From Bremerella sp. JC817 (lineage in GTDB: Bacteria > Planctomycetota > Planctomycetia > Pirellulales > Pirellulaceae), in NCBI RefSeq assembly GCF_040718835.1, contig NZ_JBFEFG010000268.1, positions 248,001 to 312,000 of the forward strand: a stretch of DNA of 64,000 bases. The letters are read 5' to 3'. The stretch's first letter is position 1. Every line of letters starts with the position of its first letter. The translations under genes were made by a program, and so were the position numbers. Positions 53,097 to 63,139 of this stretch are shown here, piece after piece. The notes under the pieces are model-generated. The model was given only the letters and a program-made list of their open reading frames with translations. It had not been told where the DNA came from and did not search any database.

Positions 53097-56000
53097 CTAT
53101 TCAGTCTTCGACTTCTTCTGCTGTTCCAGAAAACGAATCAGGCCGTTCATTTCGTCCGGCGACATCTGTTCGGCGAAGTTGCCTGGCATTAACGAAAGCG
53201 GCGAGTCTTTCCGCAAGTCGATTTCTTCCTTGGCGATTCGCACTTCTTTTCCCTCGGCGTTGGCCAGCACTAAGATCTCGCCTTCTTCTCGTCGTGGTAA
53301 ACCAGAGATGACCTGGCCATCGACCGTTTGAATCAGGACCGTGCGAAAGGCGGCGTCGACGTTGCGATTGGGAATCAGGACGTCCTCGACAATCCGCTCG
53401 ACCGGGCGATTGCCGACACCATCGAGCTGTGGTCCAATCAAAGCTCCCTTACCACCCAGCTGATGACACGTCGCACAGCGTTTCTCGAACGTTGCCCGAC
53501 CAGCGTTCAAGTCGCTGTTACTTGATTGATAGCCAGCCAGAAACTTTGCGACACGCTGTTGTTCCTGCGCCTCACGCGGCGGCAAGTTGGACGTCAGCTT
53601 CGCGATTTGTTGGCGAAGATTGTCCGATTTCAAAACCGCTTCGGCCTGCTGTTTCCACTTCGGATCTTGCAACAGATATGGCGACGCTTTGCCTGCCGCT
53701 ACGGTTTCGACAAGCGAACGGATGCCTGTTTCATTGCGAGAAAGGGCCAAGGCAATTTCGAGTTGCTGAGAAGCTGCCGCCATCGGAAGCAGGCCAACGA
53801 GTGTTGTTCGGCTGCTTTCTGAATTCATCGATCCCAACGTTCGAATCGCCTTGCTTTGTTGCTCGTTGGTCAACGCCGGATCGTGTACCCACTGCGTAAG
53901 TGCCGCCTCCACCTTGCCAGCTTCGCCCAGAGCAATAAGCGTGTTCGCGAGGTCCAAGCGGTCCTCGAAGACAACGTCTTCCTTCTGAAGTCCTGCCAGA
54001 AGGCTCTTCGTGCTTTCGTCGAGCCGAAATTCAACCAGAACGTTCAATAACTGATCATTCGTTTCAGCCTGACTTGGCATCGGGAGGGGTGGCAAAGGAT
54101 CCGCAAAATCGGCCACGGCAATCCACGCGTAGAGATCATTCGCGTTGCCATCGACGACTTCGACGTACCCGCGCCGACCTTGGTAATTGCTGGTATCCAA
54201 AACGTAGCGTGGCGCCCGGTCGTTCCGTGGCGCCAACTGCTGGGCGATCACCTGGCCATCCTCAAGGCAAACACGAACCAGGTTCGTTTCGGTGCTTGGT
54301 TGCCCTGGCAGTCCATCCTGGCCGCACATCGAGAAGCGGACTTCGCCCGGCAGTTCCAACACGCGGCTCCGCAGGATCCCGGTTTGCTTCTCGCCATGCA
54401 CGATACTATCCAGAAACTCGATCACGCCACGATCTTCCGTTTCTCGCGGGCGGGGTGCGAATGGGTTTCGCTCCAGCCGCGTCTTTCCGGAAAGATCGAG
54501 TGCCGTCCAGTCTCGGGCTTCCACTGCTTGAGGCAGAAGAGTTTCCGTCACGCGTTTCGCCCAGGCAAGGGCAACCGCGTTGTCGATTGGGCGTCGACCT
54601 CGCTCCCGTTCCCCGCTGCACCAGGCCTGAAGCACGCCCAACTGGCCAGCCGCAGGACTGTCTGCCGTAAGTTCTATGATCGACGCCAACATGCGTTGGT
54701 CATTCAACTGGGCTGCCTGTCGGGCGACCTGCTGCATCACGTCCCAGTCGATCGCTTCTCCCTTCGAGTTCTGAACCAACCAACGCGACGCATTGGCCGT
54801 TTCCGAAACCTTGGCAATCGCAATGAGCTGCTTCATCTCTTCCCGGTTCCACTCGACTGAATTCAATCCGTTCACCGCGTCTGGCGTGCGGAAATGTTCT
54901 CGCAGCGCCAAGCGGATCGCGTGAATTAGGTGCGTGTCCTGTGGCATCGCCTTCGTCCAGGTTTCCAGCAACGGACGCCAGTTCTGCGCGTTTGGATGCC
55001 TAGCCAGTCCGTCGACGGCGGCTCTCACTACGAAAGCATCCGGATCGTTAAGTGCCCGGCGAGTCACTTCAAACTCGAAGTCGTTCCATCGCGGCCGTTC
55101 CGCCAGTGCTTTGACAAGATGAACCCGGACCAGGCGATCGTCGATGTTGGAGAAGGAACGCGCGTCAAAGTCGGTCAGACCTTTGGCTCGCTCCATGACC
55201 CAAAGTCCGTGTGCCTTTTCGACGGCGCTCGAACCAGGAAGATTCTTTCTGGCGAACAGAGCCGCTTCTTCACCATAGTTCTCGACCAGGCGATTGGTCG
55301 CTTGTGTTCGCACGAACAGGTTAGGATCGCTCAGCAGCTCCCACAATTGCTCGATATTCATCTCGGTCAGATTGGAGGGCGTTTCGTAGGTCGCTCCTTC
55401 GTTGCCGGTGTAAATCACTCGCCAGACCCGGCCATGCGTGCGGTCGCGGTCGGGATGGTCCAGCGGCGCTTCGTAATGCCCGATGATTGGGTTGTAGAAG
55501 TCCGCGATGTAAAGTGCCCCGTCTGGGCCCATCATCACATCGACCGGTCGAAACCAGCTATCGTCGCAGGTGATCATGTCAGGCTGCGTATCGATCAGAT
55601 ACGTAGAACCAAACTGCTTCAGCTTGTCGCGATGGATAACCTGCGAGACGGGATTGCAGATGAAGATGTTGTCGCGGAACTCGGCTGGAAAGTGATCGTC
55701 CGAATAATATGCCGGACCGCAAATGCCGGTCGACCCATGGTTGTGATTGATCATCGTCGGACCAAACCCCAAGGCATCCGGCTTCGCGCCGAAGTGAGGA
55801 TAGAGGGCACCACGAATCAGTTGGTAGACCGGCATCGTATGGCAGTCGGCATCATACAAATTGCCGAGCGGGTCGAACGTCATGCCGAACGGATTGACCT
55901 GACCGTAGGTGAATTGCTCGAACTGGCTTCCATCCGCTTTGAATCGATAGGTGTTGCCCGACTGCATCCGGGTCACGTTGCCTTGGGCGTCGGTAATCTC

Positions 56001-56621
56001 GGAAGTGTTCGTGAACCCGTGGCAACCGTAGATCCAACCATCGATCCAAGGGGTGTAACCGTTGGACATGCCATGCGTGTCGACGTTGCCGATGCTGCCA
56101 TACAGTTTGGTACGCTGATCGGCCATGCCATCCCGGTCCGTGTCGGTCCATTTGTCGAGATTCGGAATGCTGTAAACGATGGCCTCGCTGCCGTCGCCAA
56201 TCGGAATCTGCCCGATCGGAATGTTCAATCCGCTGGCGAACCGCGTGACTTTGGTCGCGCGACCGTTGTCGTCGAAGCCTTCGACCACGGCGACCCAGTC
56301 CCGCGGGGCATGCTTTTCGTCGGCACCTGCCGTAAAGCGATCCGGGCGAGGCTGCACACCGGGCGAATCCGCTGGGTAAGGGTATTCGATGCTGCTGGTA
56401 ATCCAGAGACGTCCCTGGGCATCGAAGTTCAAATTCATCGGCTGGCCAATCTCTGGCTCGCTGGCCACCAACTGAATTTCAAACCCCGGCGGAAGATGAA
56501 ACAGTTCTTGCTGTTCGGCAGGAGACTTTGGCGGGTCAGCCGCGAATGCAATCGATTGCAGGCCAACAACGACCCAAGCGCAGGTGAACGCCATGCTGCG
56601 GTTCAGAGTTTTGTGATTCAT
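53097..56621 (-). CDS. PVC-type propeller-HEAT-CxxCH dehydrogenase-like protein
   Basis: A 1174-residue exported protein of the planctomycete membrane-bound dehydrogenase type. A signal peptide is followed by a propeller (about 40-420, with FDAQGRLWITSSIEYPYP and FDPLGNLYDADC), HEAT-like repeats (about 420-950) and a C-terminal cytochrome c domain with RCATCHQLGGKG (CxxCH near residue 1048). The heme site implies electron transfer; the substrate is probably an extracellular sugar or alcohol but is not shown. The CDS is flanked by a convergent membrane gene and a divergent cobalamin riboswitch. Confidence 0.9.
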   Translation of the reverse strand: MNHKTLNRSMAFTCAWVVVGLQSIAFAADPPKSPAEQQELFHLPPGFEIQLVASEPEIGQPMNLNFDAQGRLWITSSIEYPYPADSPGVQPRPDRFTAGADEKHAPRDWVAVVEGFDDNGRATKVTRFASGLNIPIGQIPIGDGSEAIVYSIPNLDKWTDTDRDGMADQRTKLYGSIGNVDTHGMSNGYTPWIDGWIYGCHGFTNTSEITDAQGNVTRMQSGNTYRFKADGSQFEQFTYGQVNPFGMTFDPLGNLYDADCHTMPVYQLIRGALYPHFGAKPDALGFGPTMINHNHGSTGICGPAYYSDDHFPAEFRDNIFICNPVSQVIHRDKLKQFGSTYLIDTQPDMITCDDSWFRPVDVMMGPDGALYIADFYNPIIGHYEAPLDHPDRDRTHGRVWRVIYTGNEGATYETPSNLTEMNIEQLWELLSDPNLFVRTQATNRLVENYGEEAALFARKNLPGSSAVEKAHGLWVMERAKGLTDFDARSFSNIDDRLVRVHLVKALAERPRWNDFEFEVTRRALNDPDAFVVRAAVDGLARHPNAQNWRPLLETWTKAMPQDTHLIHAIRLALREHFRTPDAVNGLNSVEWNREEMKQLIAIAKVSETANASRWLVQNSKGEAIDWDVMQQVARQAAQLNDQRMLASIIELTADSPAAGQLGVLQAWCSGERERGRRPIDNAVALAWAKRVTETLLPQAVEARDWTALDLSGKTRLERNPFAPRPRETEDRGVIEFLDSIVHGEKQTGILRSRVLELPGEVRFSMCGQDGLPGQPSTETNLVRVCLEDGQVIAQQLAPRNDRAPRYVLDTSNYQGRRGYVEVVDGNANDLYAWIAVADFADPLPPLPMPSQAETNDQLLNVLVEFRLDESTKSLLAGLQKEDVVFEDRLDLANTLIALGEAGKVEAALTQWVHDPALTNEQQSKAIRTLGSMNSESSRTTLVGLLPMAAASQQLEIALALSRNETGIRSLVETVAAGKASPYLLQDPKWKQQAEAVLKSDNLRQQIAKLTSNLPPREAQEQQRVAKFLAGYQSSNSDLNAGRATFEKRCATCHQLGGKGALIGPQLDGVGNRPVERIVEDVLIPNRNVDAAFRTVLIQTVDGQVISGLPRREEGEILVLANAEGKEVRIAKEEIDLRKDSPLSLMPGNFAEQMSPDEMNGLIRFLEQQKKSKTE

Positions 56622-57055
56622 GATTCAAGGAGGAGGGAGAGAAGGGGAGTCAAGAAAGGAGATTTAGACAGAGTATATCCCTACCTGCGAGTGACTTTCA
56701 ACGTAATAAGGGGTACACGAGGCTGGTCGAGTTTAACGCCCAGGCAAGACCGGCCGATCATTTGGATTTTTGAAGAGACGAGCGGCTGTAGCGTCGATGG
56801 AATCAGTACGACGCATGCAATCGGCAATCGCTAGCAGCCGAAGCATCGTCGTGTTCGTGTCTTCTGGACCCGAGGAAGTGGAGTGCAAGTCTCCCACCGC
56901 CCCGCGACTGTAACGAGGACGAGCGTCACATACCACTGAAATGGCCAGCGGCCGTTTTGGGAAGGGTGGCGTGAGGATGAATCGAAGTCAGGATATTCGA
57001 CCAGCGAGATGATGTTTTCTTCAAACGTTTCCACGAGGGATGGAAAGGTCAGCGC
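56622..57055. other. divergent leader region with cobalamin riboswitch
   Basis: It holds the promoters of the large cytochrome gene and the TonB receptor, plus the riboswitch listed at 56835-57010. No gene is seen; the long plus-strand frame covering part of it is the shadow of the cytochrome gene. Confidence 0.7.
56835..57010 (+). promoter_or_regulatory. cobalamin riboswitch
   Basis: Consensus segments are in order: GAGGAAG (AGGGAA-like), GTGCAAGTCTCC, GCCCCGCGACTGTAAC (matching GCCCCGCNACTGTNA), a CCACT then GGGAAGG block, and AAGTCAGGATATTCGACC (the B12-box equivalent of GTCAGGANACCTGCC). It lies directly upstream of the TonB-dependent receptor gene, so cobalamin is expected to lower its expression. 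Confidence 0.9.
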
Positions 57056-59107
57056 GTGAAATGGATCGATGGTTGGAGCCCGCCTCGGCTGGGTTCCCTT
57101 TGTGTTTTAGGGCTTGCCTGTTGCACCGGTACTGCCGCTGCCCAGGAATTGATTCCCGCCGAGTCTGTATCGCTCGAACGCTCGGTAATGCAGCAGGAAA
57201 CCGACTCGGCAGAAGCCGCTGTCGTGCCTGCGATTCCGGACGTGCCCATTGCTGAGGAGCAGATGTTGCCTCCTGTTGTCGTGCAGAGCGCCCCGAACAG
57301 TGGCGACTCGCAGCGAGACTACGACGCCACATTCTCGAATGCGGAAGTTATCACCCCGAACGAAACGCCCACCGAGATGCGTAAGTTCGGTGGTACCGTC
57401 CGGGTTGTTTCGCGAGAGCAAATCGAGCAGTCTGACGCCTACACTGTCGGCGAAATTCTTGCTCGCCAGCCAGGTGTCGACGTCGTGAACTCTGGCGGCC
57501 CAGGTGGCGTTCGGTCGATCTTTTTGCGAGGTGCTAACTCGCAGCATACCAAGGTGATGATCGACGGTTCGCCGGCGAACGACCCGAGCAGCCCGTCGCG
57601 CGGGTTCGACGCTGCCAACCTGACGCTCGACAACGTCGAACGCATCGAAATCCTGCAGGGCCCGCAAAGCCTTTTGTATGGTTCGGAAGCGATCGGTGGA
57701 GTGGTGAACATCATCACGCGACGCGGTCAAGGTCCGATGTCAGGTGCGGTCAACGTACAAGGGGGTTCGTATCAGACGCATCGCGAAGGAGGCTTCGTTC
57801 AAGGAAGCAGCGGCGCGATCGACTACTCTTTCTCGGGTTCGTGGCTTGATACCCAGTCGTTTTCTGCCGCCGCTGGTGGTGCTGAAAACGATCCATTTGA
57901 AGTCGGTGCGCTCGCAGGGGCTTTCGGCGTTCAGCTGACCGAGAATACCGAGTTCGTCTATCGATTGCGATACACCGATTCTCGAGCGCATATCGACGAC
58001 GCATCGTTCTCGACCGGTATTCCGCCAACGGACGATCCTTTCCGGATCTATTTGTCGAAGAACATGGTCCAGCGTTTCGAGATCAACAACACGATGCTCG
58101 ACGGCAACATTACCAACATGTTCGCCTACGACTACGTGACCTACGAACGAAACGATAAAGACGACTTCTTCCCGAGTAACATCGAGGGAGCCACGCGTCA
58201 GTTCACCGCGCTGAGCACGGCACTGTTGTGGCCTGATCACGAGTTTTCCGTTGGTGTTCAGCACTGGGACGAATCGGCTACGACCGAGTATCTTCCGTCG
58301 CCACCCGATAGTGCCAGCCAATACCAGACCGGCATCTTTTTTCAGGATCAGTTGACCCTGTGGGATCGATTGCATCTGACTGGCGGTGTGCGTTGGGATG
58401 ACCATAGCGAGGCTGGTCCCCACTCGACCTACCGAACCACGGCCGCTTACGAGCTTCGCGAAACGAATACTCGTTTACGTGCCAGCCTTGGAACGGGTTA
58501 CCGGGCACCAGCGCTCTCGGAGAACGTCTTTCCTTACGGCAATCCGGCGCTAAAGCCTGAAGAAAGCACCGGCTGGGAATATGGGGTCGATCAGTCGTTC
58601 TTCGATAACAACGTGGTGTTCGGTGCCACGTACTTCCGGAACGATTACCGCAACTTGATCATTTACGATCCGATGACGTTCACCCTGCTGAATGTCGGTC
58701 GGGCTCGTTCGCACGGGATCGAGTTGACCACCGATTGGTATCTGACCGATCAGTGGACCGTGTGGGCTTCGTACACGCATACCGATACCTGGGATGCTGA
58801 TACCGACAAGCAGCTTCTCCGCCGTCCGCGTGACAAAGGTACTTTCGGCGTGACTCGATACTATGGCAACCGCGCCGGTTCGATCACGATGGCAGCACGA
58901 ATGATTGGTCGCCGAATCGATTCACGCGACGGATCGGTGGTTTTGCCGAACTACAACGTGATCGACTTGTACGGCGATTACTGGATTCGACCGAACATGC
59001 GTTGGATCTACAAAGTCGACAATCTCTTCAACGAGCAGTACGAAGAGATCACCGGTTACGCCACGGCCGATGCTTCGCTGTATAGCGGCATCGAGTGGAC
59101 GTTCTAG
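57056..59107 (+). CDS. btuB: BtuB-like TonB-dependent outer-membrane receptor
   Basis: A 683-residue receptor with a signal peptide ending at AAAQE, a plug domain (about residues 95-215: VVSREQIEQSDAYTVGEILARQPG, QHTKVMIDGSPAND, EILQGPQSLLYGSEAIGGVVNIIT) and a beta-barrel to the C-terminal Phe (WTF). The start is GTG 57056. The cobalamin riboswitch in front of it makes cobalamin or a corrinoid the likely substrate; the family alone would not decide this. No BtuFCD transporter genes are in the window. Confidence 0.92.
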   Translation: MKWIDGWSPPRLGSLCVLGLACCTGTAAAQELIPAESVSLERSVMQQETDSAEAAVVPAIPDVPIAEEQMLPPVVVQSAPNSGDSQRDYDATFSNAEVITPNETPTEMRKFGGTVRVVSREQIEQSDAYTVGEILARQPGVDVVNSGGPGGVRSIFLRGANSQHTKVMIDGSPANDPSSPSRGFDAANLTLDNVERIEILQGPQSLLYGSEAIGGVVNIITRRGQGPMSGAVNVQGGSYQTHREGGFVQGSSGAIDYSFSGSWLDTQSFSAAAGGAENDPFEVGALAGAFGVQLTENTEFVYRLRYTDSRAHIDDASFSTGIPPTDDPFRIYLSKNMVQRFEINNTMLDGNITNMFAYDYVTYERNDKDDFFPSNIEGATRQFTALSTALLWPDHEFSVGVQHWDESATTEYLPSPPDSASQYQTGIFFQDQLTLWDRLHLTGGVRWDDHSEAGPHSTYRTTAAYELRETNTRLRASLGTGYRAPALSENVFPYGNPALKPEESTGWEYGVDQSFFDNNVVFGATYFRNDYRNLIIYDPMTFTLLNVGRARSHGIELTTDWYLTDQWTVWASYTHTDTWDADTDKQLLRRPRDKGTFGVTRYYGNRAGSITMAARMIGRRIDSRDGSVVLPNYNVIDLYGDYWIRPNMRWIYKVDNLFNEQYEEITGYATADASLYSGIEWTF

Positions 59108-59133
59108 AGACTAAACTCGCCAGTTCCCCAAAA

Positions 59134-59172
59134 GAAAAGCCCCTTGTGATGCCGCGTCACAAGGGGCTTTCT
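59134..59172. terminator. bidirectional terminator between btuB and the LRR gene
   Basis: A perfect 14-bp stem AAAGCCCCTTGTGA / TCACAAGGGGCTTT with T or A on both sides, between convergent genes. Confidence 0.9.
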
Positions 59173-59195
59173 TGTTAGGTCGATTTTTCGGTGGA

Positions 59196-59522
59196 CTAGG
59201 CGATGATCCGGCAGCCAATCATGTTTTGCCGCAGTCGTTTGATGCCCTCGATCGAGATCCCGGTGCCGGTCAGCGTCATCAGTTTCAAGTTCTGATGCTT
59301 TAGCAGGGTCGTCACCGATGCATCGCTGATGGCAGTGTTCTCGCAATTCAACACTTCCAGGCTCTGGAGTGAATCAAGTTGTAATAGCGCCTGATCATCT
59401 AGCGGAAACGACGACTTCGAGAAGTCGAGCGTGTGTACCTGGCCGCTTTTGCGAAGGCGAACGACCACGCCTTGCGATTCCAGCGTGGCGATCAATTCTG
59501 GGTCGTCTGGTTGTTTTGGCAT
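59196..59522 (-). CDS. leucine-rich-repeat protein, small
   Basis: A 108-residue protein with repeats of the LRR type (LQSLEVLNCENTAISDASV, LKLMTLTGTGISIEGIKRL), similar to planctomycete LRR proteins. No signal peptide. It may be a single-domain binding protein; partner unknown. Confidence 0.75.
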   Translation of the reverse strand: MPKQPDDPELIATLESQGVVVRLRKSGQVHTLDFSKSSFPLDDQALLQLDSLQSLEVLNCENTAISDASVTTLLKHQNLKLMTLTGTGISIEGIKRLRQNMIGCRIIA

Positions 59523-59549
59523 CGTAAGTCTTACGTTCGTAGGATGAGT

Positions 59550-60272
59550 CTATCGCGGATGAAGTTCGCCATCGAGTTGCATCGGCAGCATATTGAACTT
59601 CAGGCCCGAGATTGATGCGCCGCCATTGTGAAAATGAACTCCACGAAACGCATAGTCCTGCATCGGCACATGCGTATGGCCGAAGTAAACATTGCGAACC
59701 GCGCTGTCGAGATCGACTTGTTCGTTGCTGAGGTAGTCCCAGATTCGGCCGGCGACGATACGCTTTGGATTGGCCAGCTTGCCCACAACGGCATGCAGCC
59801 GCGAGCGAATCGCCATCTGATAGATCTTGTGGCGATACTCAGGCTGTTTGAATTGATGCTTGCTGGTACGAGCGGCGGCCAATGCCAGGTTATTGCGTTC
59901 TTTCAGATGAACCGCATCACCATGCAGCATTACGGCGGAACCGATCTGCAGGAAATAAGGTTCCCAGAAAAGGTTCGCGTGCGACTCAGTCACTTTGCCC
60001 AATTGTTCCACGAAGTCGCTATGGCAATCGTGGTTCCCCAACAGGTAATGGAACTGGCAATTCGGATTTGCTTCGACGAGATCGGAAAGCCACTGCATGG
60101 CGGCGTCGATGGTCGCTTCCACGGAAGGAAGTGTCGTCCACGAGAAGTCGACGATATCGCCACCCAGGACGAAGACCCGGGCTTCCGAAGCACGAGCGAG
60201 AATTTCATCCGCGTGTTCGTGATAGATCGAACGCCGCGAGAACATATGGAGATCGGATACGAACCAATCCAT
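59550..60272 (-). CDS. LpxH-like metallophosphoesterase
   Basis: A 240-residue calcineurin-like phosphoesterase. The metal motifs SDLHM, GGDIVDF, GNHD, HGD and GHTHV are all present. Length and pattern resemble UDP-2,3-diacylglucosamine hydrolase (lipid A synthesis), though other substrates are possible. It is 27 nt upstream of the LRR gene on the same strand and may share its transcript. Confidence 0.85.
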   Translation of the reverse strand: MDWFVSDLHMFSRRSIYHEHADEILARASEARVFVLGGDIVDFSWTTLPSVEATIDAAMQWLSDLVEANPNCQFHYLLGNHDCHSDFVEQLGKVTESHANLFWEPYFLQIGSAVMLHGDAVHLKERNNLALAAARTSKHQFKQPEYRHKIYQMAIRSRLHAVVGKLANPKRIVAGRIWDYLSNEQVDLDSAVRNVYFGHTHVPMQDYAFRGVHFHNGGASISGLKFNMLPMQLDGELHPR

Positions 60273-60365
60273 GGGGTCAATCCACTGGCCTGGGACAAGG
60301 TCGATGTAAAGTTGTTACGACATTGTAGCATGCCCAGGGCAGGGGAGCCGGGACCTCTTCGATGG

Positions 60366-61268
60366 TTAGCGCTCGATGTATTTCTTCCCCATGAATTCGA
60401 CCGAATTGAAATAGTAGAAAACCTCGGGAGATCCTAGCTGCTGCCGCGGCCCGGACCACTGAACCGTGATCGTCTTCCCTTCGGTCGAGAATTTCTGCAC
60501 GACTGTGACATTTGTGCTAATGCGACGATCTTTCGGTGTCAGAAAATAGCGATAGACGGCTACTTTGCCGCTCCAGTTGACTTGAGAAGAACGGATCTCC
60601 ATCAGATTTGCTCCAGGGATCCCCGCCAAGATCTCTTCCCGATCGAGGCGGGCAAAGTAGTTGTTCCACGCGTCGTTGGCTTCTTTGCGGACTTCCAGTC
60701 GCATCCGCCCCAGTTGCCGATCTGGCAGATTCAGCGTTACCGTGTCGCCGGAAGCACTCTCTTGAAGGTCTGGCTCGCCGGGCATCCTTATCAGATAGCC
60801 CCAGTGCGGGTCGGAGACAGGTCGCCAGTTTCCACGCAGTGACTCGACATCCACTGATTCCAGGTCTGCCAGTTCGTTGGAAAGATCGATCTCTTGATAG
60901 GCGAACTGCAGCGCGGCGACGGTTCCGCAAATCAAGACCAACGAAGCAATCGACGCGATAGCGATGACCGTTGTCCAGTGTCGCTTGCGTTTTCGGAGCT
61001 GGGCCTGGGCGACCGTTTGATCGTAGAGGACGTCTGGATCTTCGGGACTGCTGAAGAAGTCGTCGTCTGGCGGCGGCACAGCTGGCTCAGGCTCGGCGAC
61101 AGTTGCCGATGCGTCGGTCGCAGGCTTCTTATGCCGAGAGATGAGGACCGGAGTCGTACGAATGCGAAATGCCTGCTGACAGCACGGACAGCGGACCGCC
61201 TTGCCGACGAGATGGTCTTTGACTTTGAAGGTCGTTTCGCAATGCGTGCATTTCGCGATCGTAGTCAC
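60366..61268 (-). CDS. MJ0042-type zinc-ribbon membrane protein
   Basis: A 300-residue protein with an N-terminal zinc ribbon (C7, C10, C27, C30), a Pro/Asp-rich linker, one transmembrane helix (about 98-122) and a C-terminal exported or cytoplasmic domain with no known family. The next gene upstream on the same strand encodes a longer paralogue with the same cysteine spacing. Function unknown. Confidence 0.75.
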   Translation of the reverse strand: MTTIAKCTHCETTFKVKDHLVGKAVRCPCCQQAFRIRTTPVLISRHKKPATDASATVAEPEPAVPPPDDDFFSSPEDPDVLYDQTVAQAQLRKRKRHWTTVIAIASIASLVLICGTVAALQFAYQEIDLSNELADLESVDVESLRGNWRPVSDPHWGYLIRMPGEPDLQESASGDTVTLNLPDRQLGRMRLEVRKEANDAWNNYFARLDREEILAGIPGANLMEIRSSQVNWSGKVAVYRYFLTPKDRRISTNVTVVQKFSTEGKTITVQWSGPRQQLGSPEVFYYFNSVEFMGKKYIER

Positions 61269-61323
61269 GCCCTGCCTCTATCCAAATGATGGTTGTGGAA
61301 GGAGGAATGGACGCCGGTCGCGT

Positions 61324-63015
61324 TTAGCCAGCACCAGGAAACGGAATGCCCTTCACGCTGATCGACTGGAAGAACTTGCTGACTTCGGCGGTCGATCGAT
61401 TGCCAGACCACAGGAAGACGAACATACGCTGCTGCGTGAAGAGGAACACCATCCGGCTTTTGCCTGGTCGGCTCCGCAAGACGTCCGCCGAAAAGTGATA
61501 CTCGATCAGCGGATAGTTGTCGAGCGATAGGTGATCGGTCTTTGTCAGGTGAGGATTAGACGCCGAGAGCGACTGCAAACCGAAGACTTCCAACTGCTCT
61601 TCGGTTGGCATTTGGTTGCCAGTTGGCGGAGTTCCTGGGATCGAATTGCTGTACATCATCACAAACGACTCGGTAGGTCGAATGAGGCGATAGCCTTCAA
61701 CTTCGGTGCCCAGCCAGGGACGTTCGATAACCGGAATTGCGTCAAAATTTGAAGGAAACTTAACCGTTACCAGCCCTGCGGGCCCGCGAGCTTCCACCGG
61801 AAACTGGCTGGTCGTCGGCGTGACGTATTCGTACTGACTTCCGGTTCCGCCTGTCGCGGCAGACAATGTACTACTGATGGTGCTAATGGCAAAAATCAGC
61901 AGACCCAGCAGCCCGATTCCTGATACCACGCCAACCGCGCTCATGAGCACGGCTTGATTCACCGGGAAGTCGAAGCCCGCTCCCTTCTTTTTTGTACTCG
62001 CACCGAAGTTCGATTCGTCCCTCAGCAGCATCCGAACTTGCGGAACGTACTTCGAGTTCTCGACTGCCTCGACTTCGTCGAACGAAGGCCCACGCCCGAG
62101 CGATCGTTGGGCCGCAGCCATCGCGCGCTCGAGTAATTTTGCGTCGGCCATCGTGATGTCTTCGCCTTGGCCTGGCAAGGTCGGACGATAGAATCCACCA
62201 TCGTTGTCTTCGGTGACGACTTCGTCCGTCATTTTGCCGGCAATGACTTTTTCTGCCGCCGAACGATGGAAACCTGGTTTCGATTTGTCGACCGGCTTCT
62301 CGTCTTCCGCCACACCGGCGATGAGCGAGTCCGCGTCACCTAAGGAGGAACGACTGGAGTCATTTCGCAGACCCATGTCGACAATTTCCGATTCGACAAT
62401 CGGGGCATCGGCCGCCGGACGGGTCGGCTCGATGCGGATTTCTTTCTCGTCAGGTGAAATCAGCGAGAGGGTGTCATTCACCGATCGAGTCGCTGTCTCT
62501 GGTCGAGGCGCATGCCCAGCTTGCTCTTTGAGGAAGTCTTTCGGCGGGTTACACGGAGCACCCCAGGGGACTTCCAAAGCGGGAACGTGTCGGTCCCCTG
62601 GAAGAATCACGGCGGAAATCGTTCGGCGGCTGCGAAGGATCGGGCTCTCTTTGCCCGCGGCGATTCCATGCAGAAGACTCGGTTTATTCGGTTCAGAGCC
62701 GGAGGGCCCCTGCGATTCTGGTTCGCCCGACCATTTCGGACGCTGCGCGGCGACAGCTTGTTTCGGCTTGGCGGCGGTCTTGGCAGGCTTTTTGCCGAGA
62801 ACATTCGATCCCGATTTCGACGACGGAATCACCTTCGACTTGGACAGATTGGCAGCCGAACCATGCTGAGCACGCTCTTGGGTCGAAGGGGCTTCGGACG
62901 TCAATTGGATGTCAAAAACCTTCTTACACTTCGGACAACGTACAGATTTGCCATTCAGTTCAGGCTTAGCTTTGAACTTCGTCTGGCAGTGCGTACATTG
63001 AGCGTATGTGGACAT
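61324..63015 (-). CDS. long MJ0042-type zinc-ribbon membrane protein, paralogue
   Basis: A 563-residue protein whose zinc ribbon (C7, C10, C27, C30) has exactly the spacing of the downstream neighbour, 56 nt away. A long low-complexity acidic/Pro/Ser region follows, then a transmembrane helix near residues 355-380 and a C-terminal domain of about 180 residues that resembles the end of the neighbour (YHFSADV..PGKSRMVFLFTQQRMFVFLW). ATG 63015 is preferred to the TTG at 63048. Function unknown. Confidence 0.75.
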   Translation of the reverse strand: MSTYAQCTHCQTKFKAKPELNGKSVRCPKCKKVFDIQLTSEAPSTQERAQHGSAANLSKSKVIPSSKSGSNVLGKKPAKTAAKPKQAVAAQRPKWSGEPESQGPSGSEPNKPSLLHGIAAGKESPILRSRRTISAVILPGDRHVPALEVPWGAPCNPPKDFLKEQAGHAPRPETATRSVNDTLSLISPDEKEIRIEPTRPAADAPIVESEIVDMGLRNDSSRSSLGDADSLIAGVAEDEKPVDKSKPGFHRSAAEKVIAGKMTDEVVTEDNDGGFYRPTLPGQGEDITMADAKLLERAMAAAQRSLGRGPSFDEVEAVENSKYVPQVRMLLRDESNFGASTKKKGAGFDFPVNQAVLMSAVGVVSGIGLLGLLIFAISTISSTLSAATGGTGSQYEYVTPTTSQFPVEARGPAGLVTVKFPSNFDAIPVIERPWLGTEVEGYRLIRPTESFVMMYSNSIPGTPPTGNQMPTEEQLEVFGLQSLSASNPHLTKTDHLSLDNYPLIEYHFSADVLRSRPGKSRMVFLFTQQRMFVFLWSGNRSTAEVSKFFQSISVKGIPFPGAG

Positions 63016-63139
63016 CCTGAGCCCGGATTGACGACGTTGATCGGTCAAGTGAGAGGTCTACCAGTTGGTATTTGCCCCCTCATTCTCCCTAGGGGGGAAT
63101 GATTATTCAACCTCGCTGAGCGCATTAAGTTGCGTTCGT

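Noticed and set aside
54930..56834. A 634-codon plus-strand frame.
   Set aside because: It is the complement of the large cytochrome-propeller gene, with signal peptide, propeller motifs and CxxCH on the minus strand.
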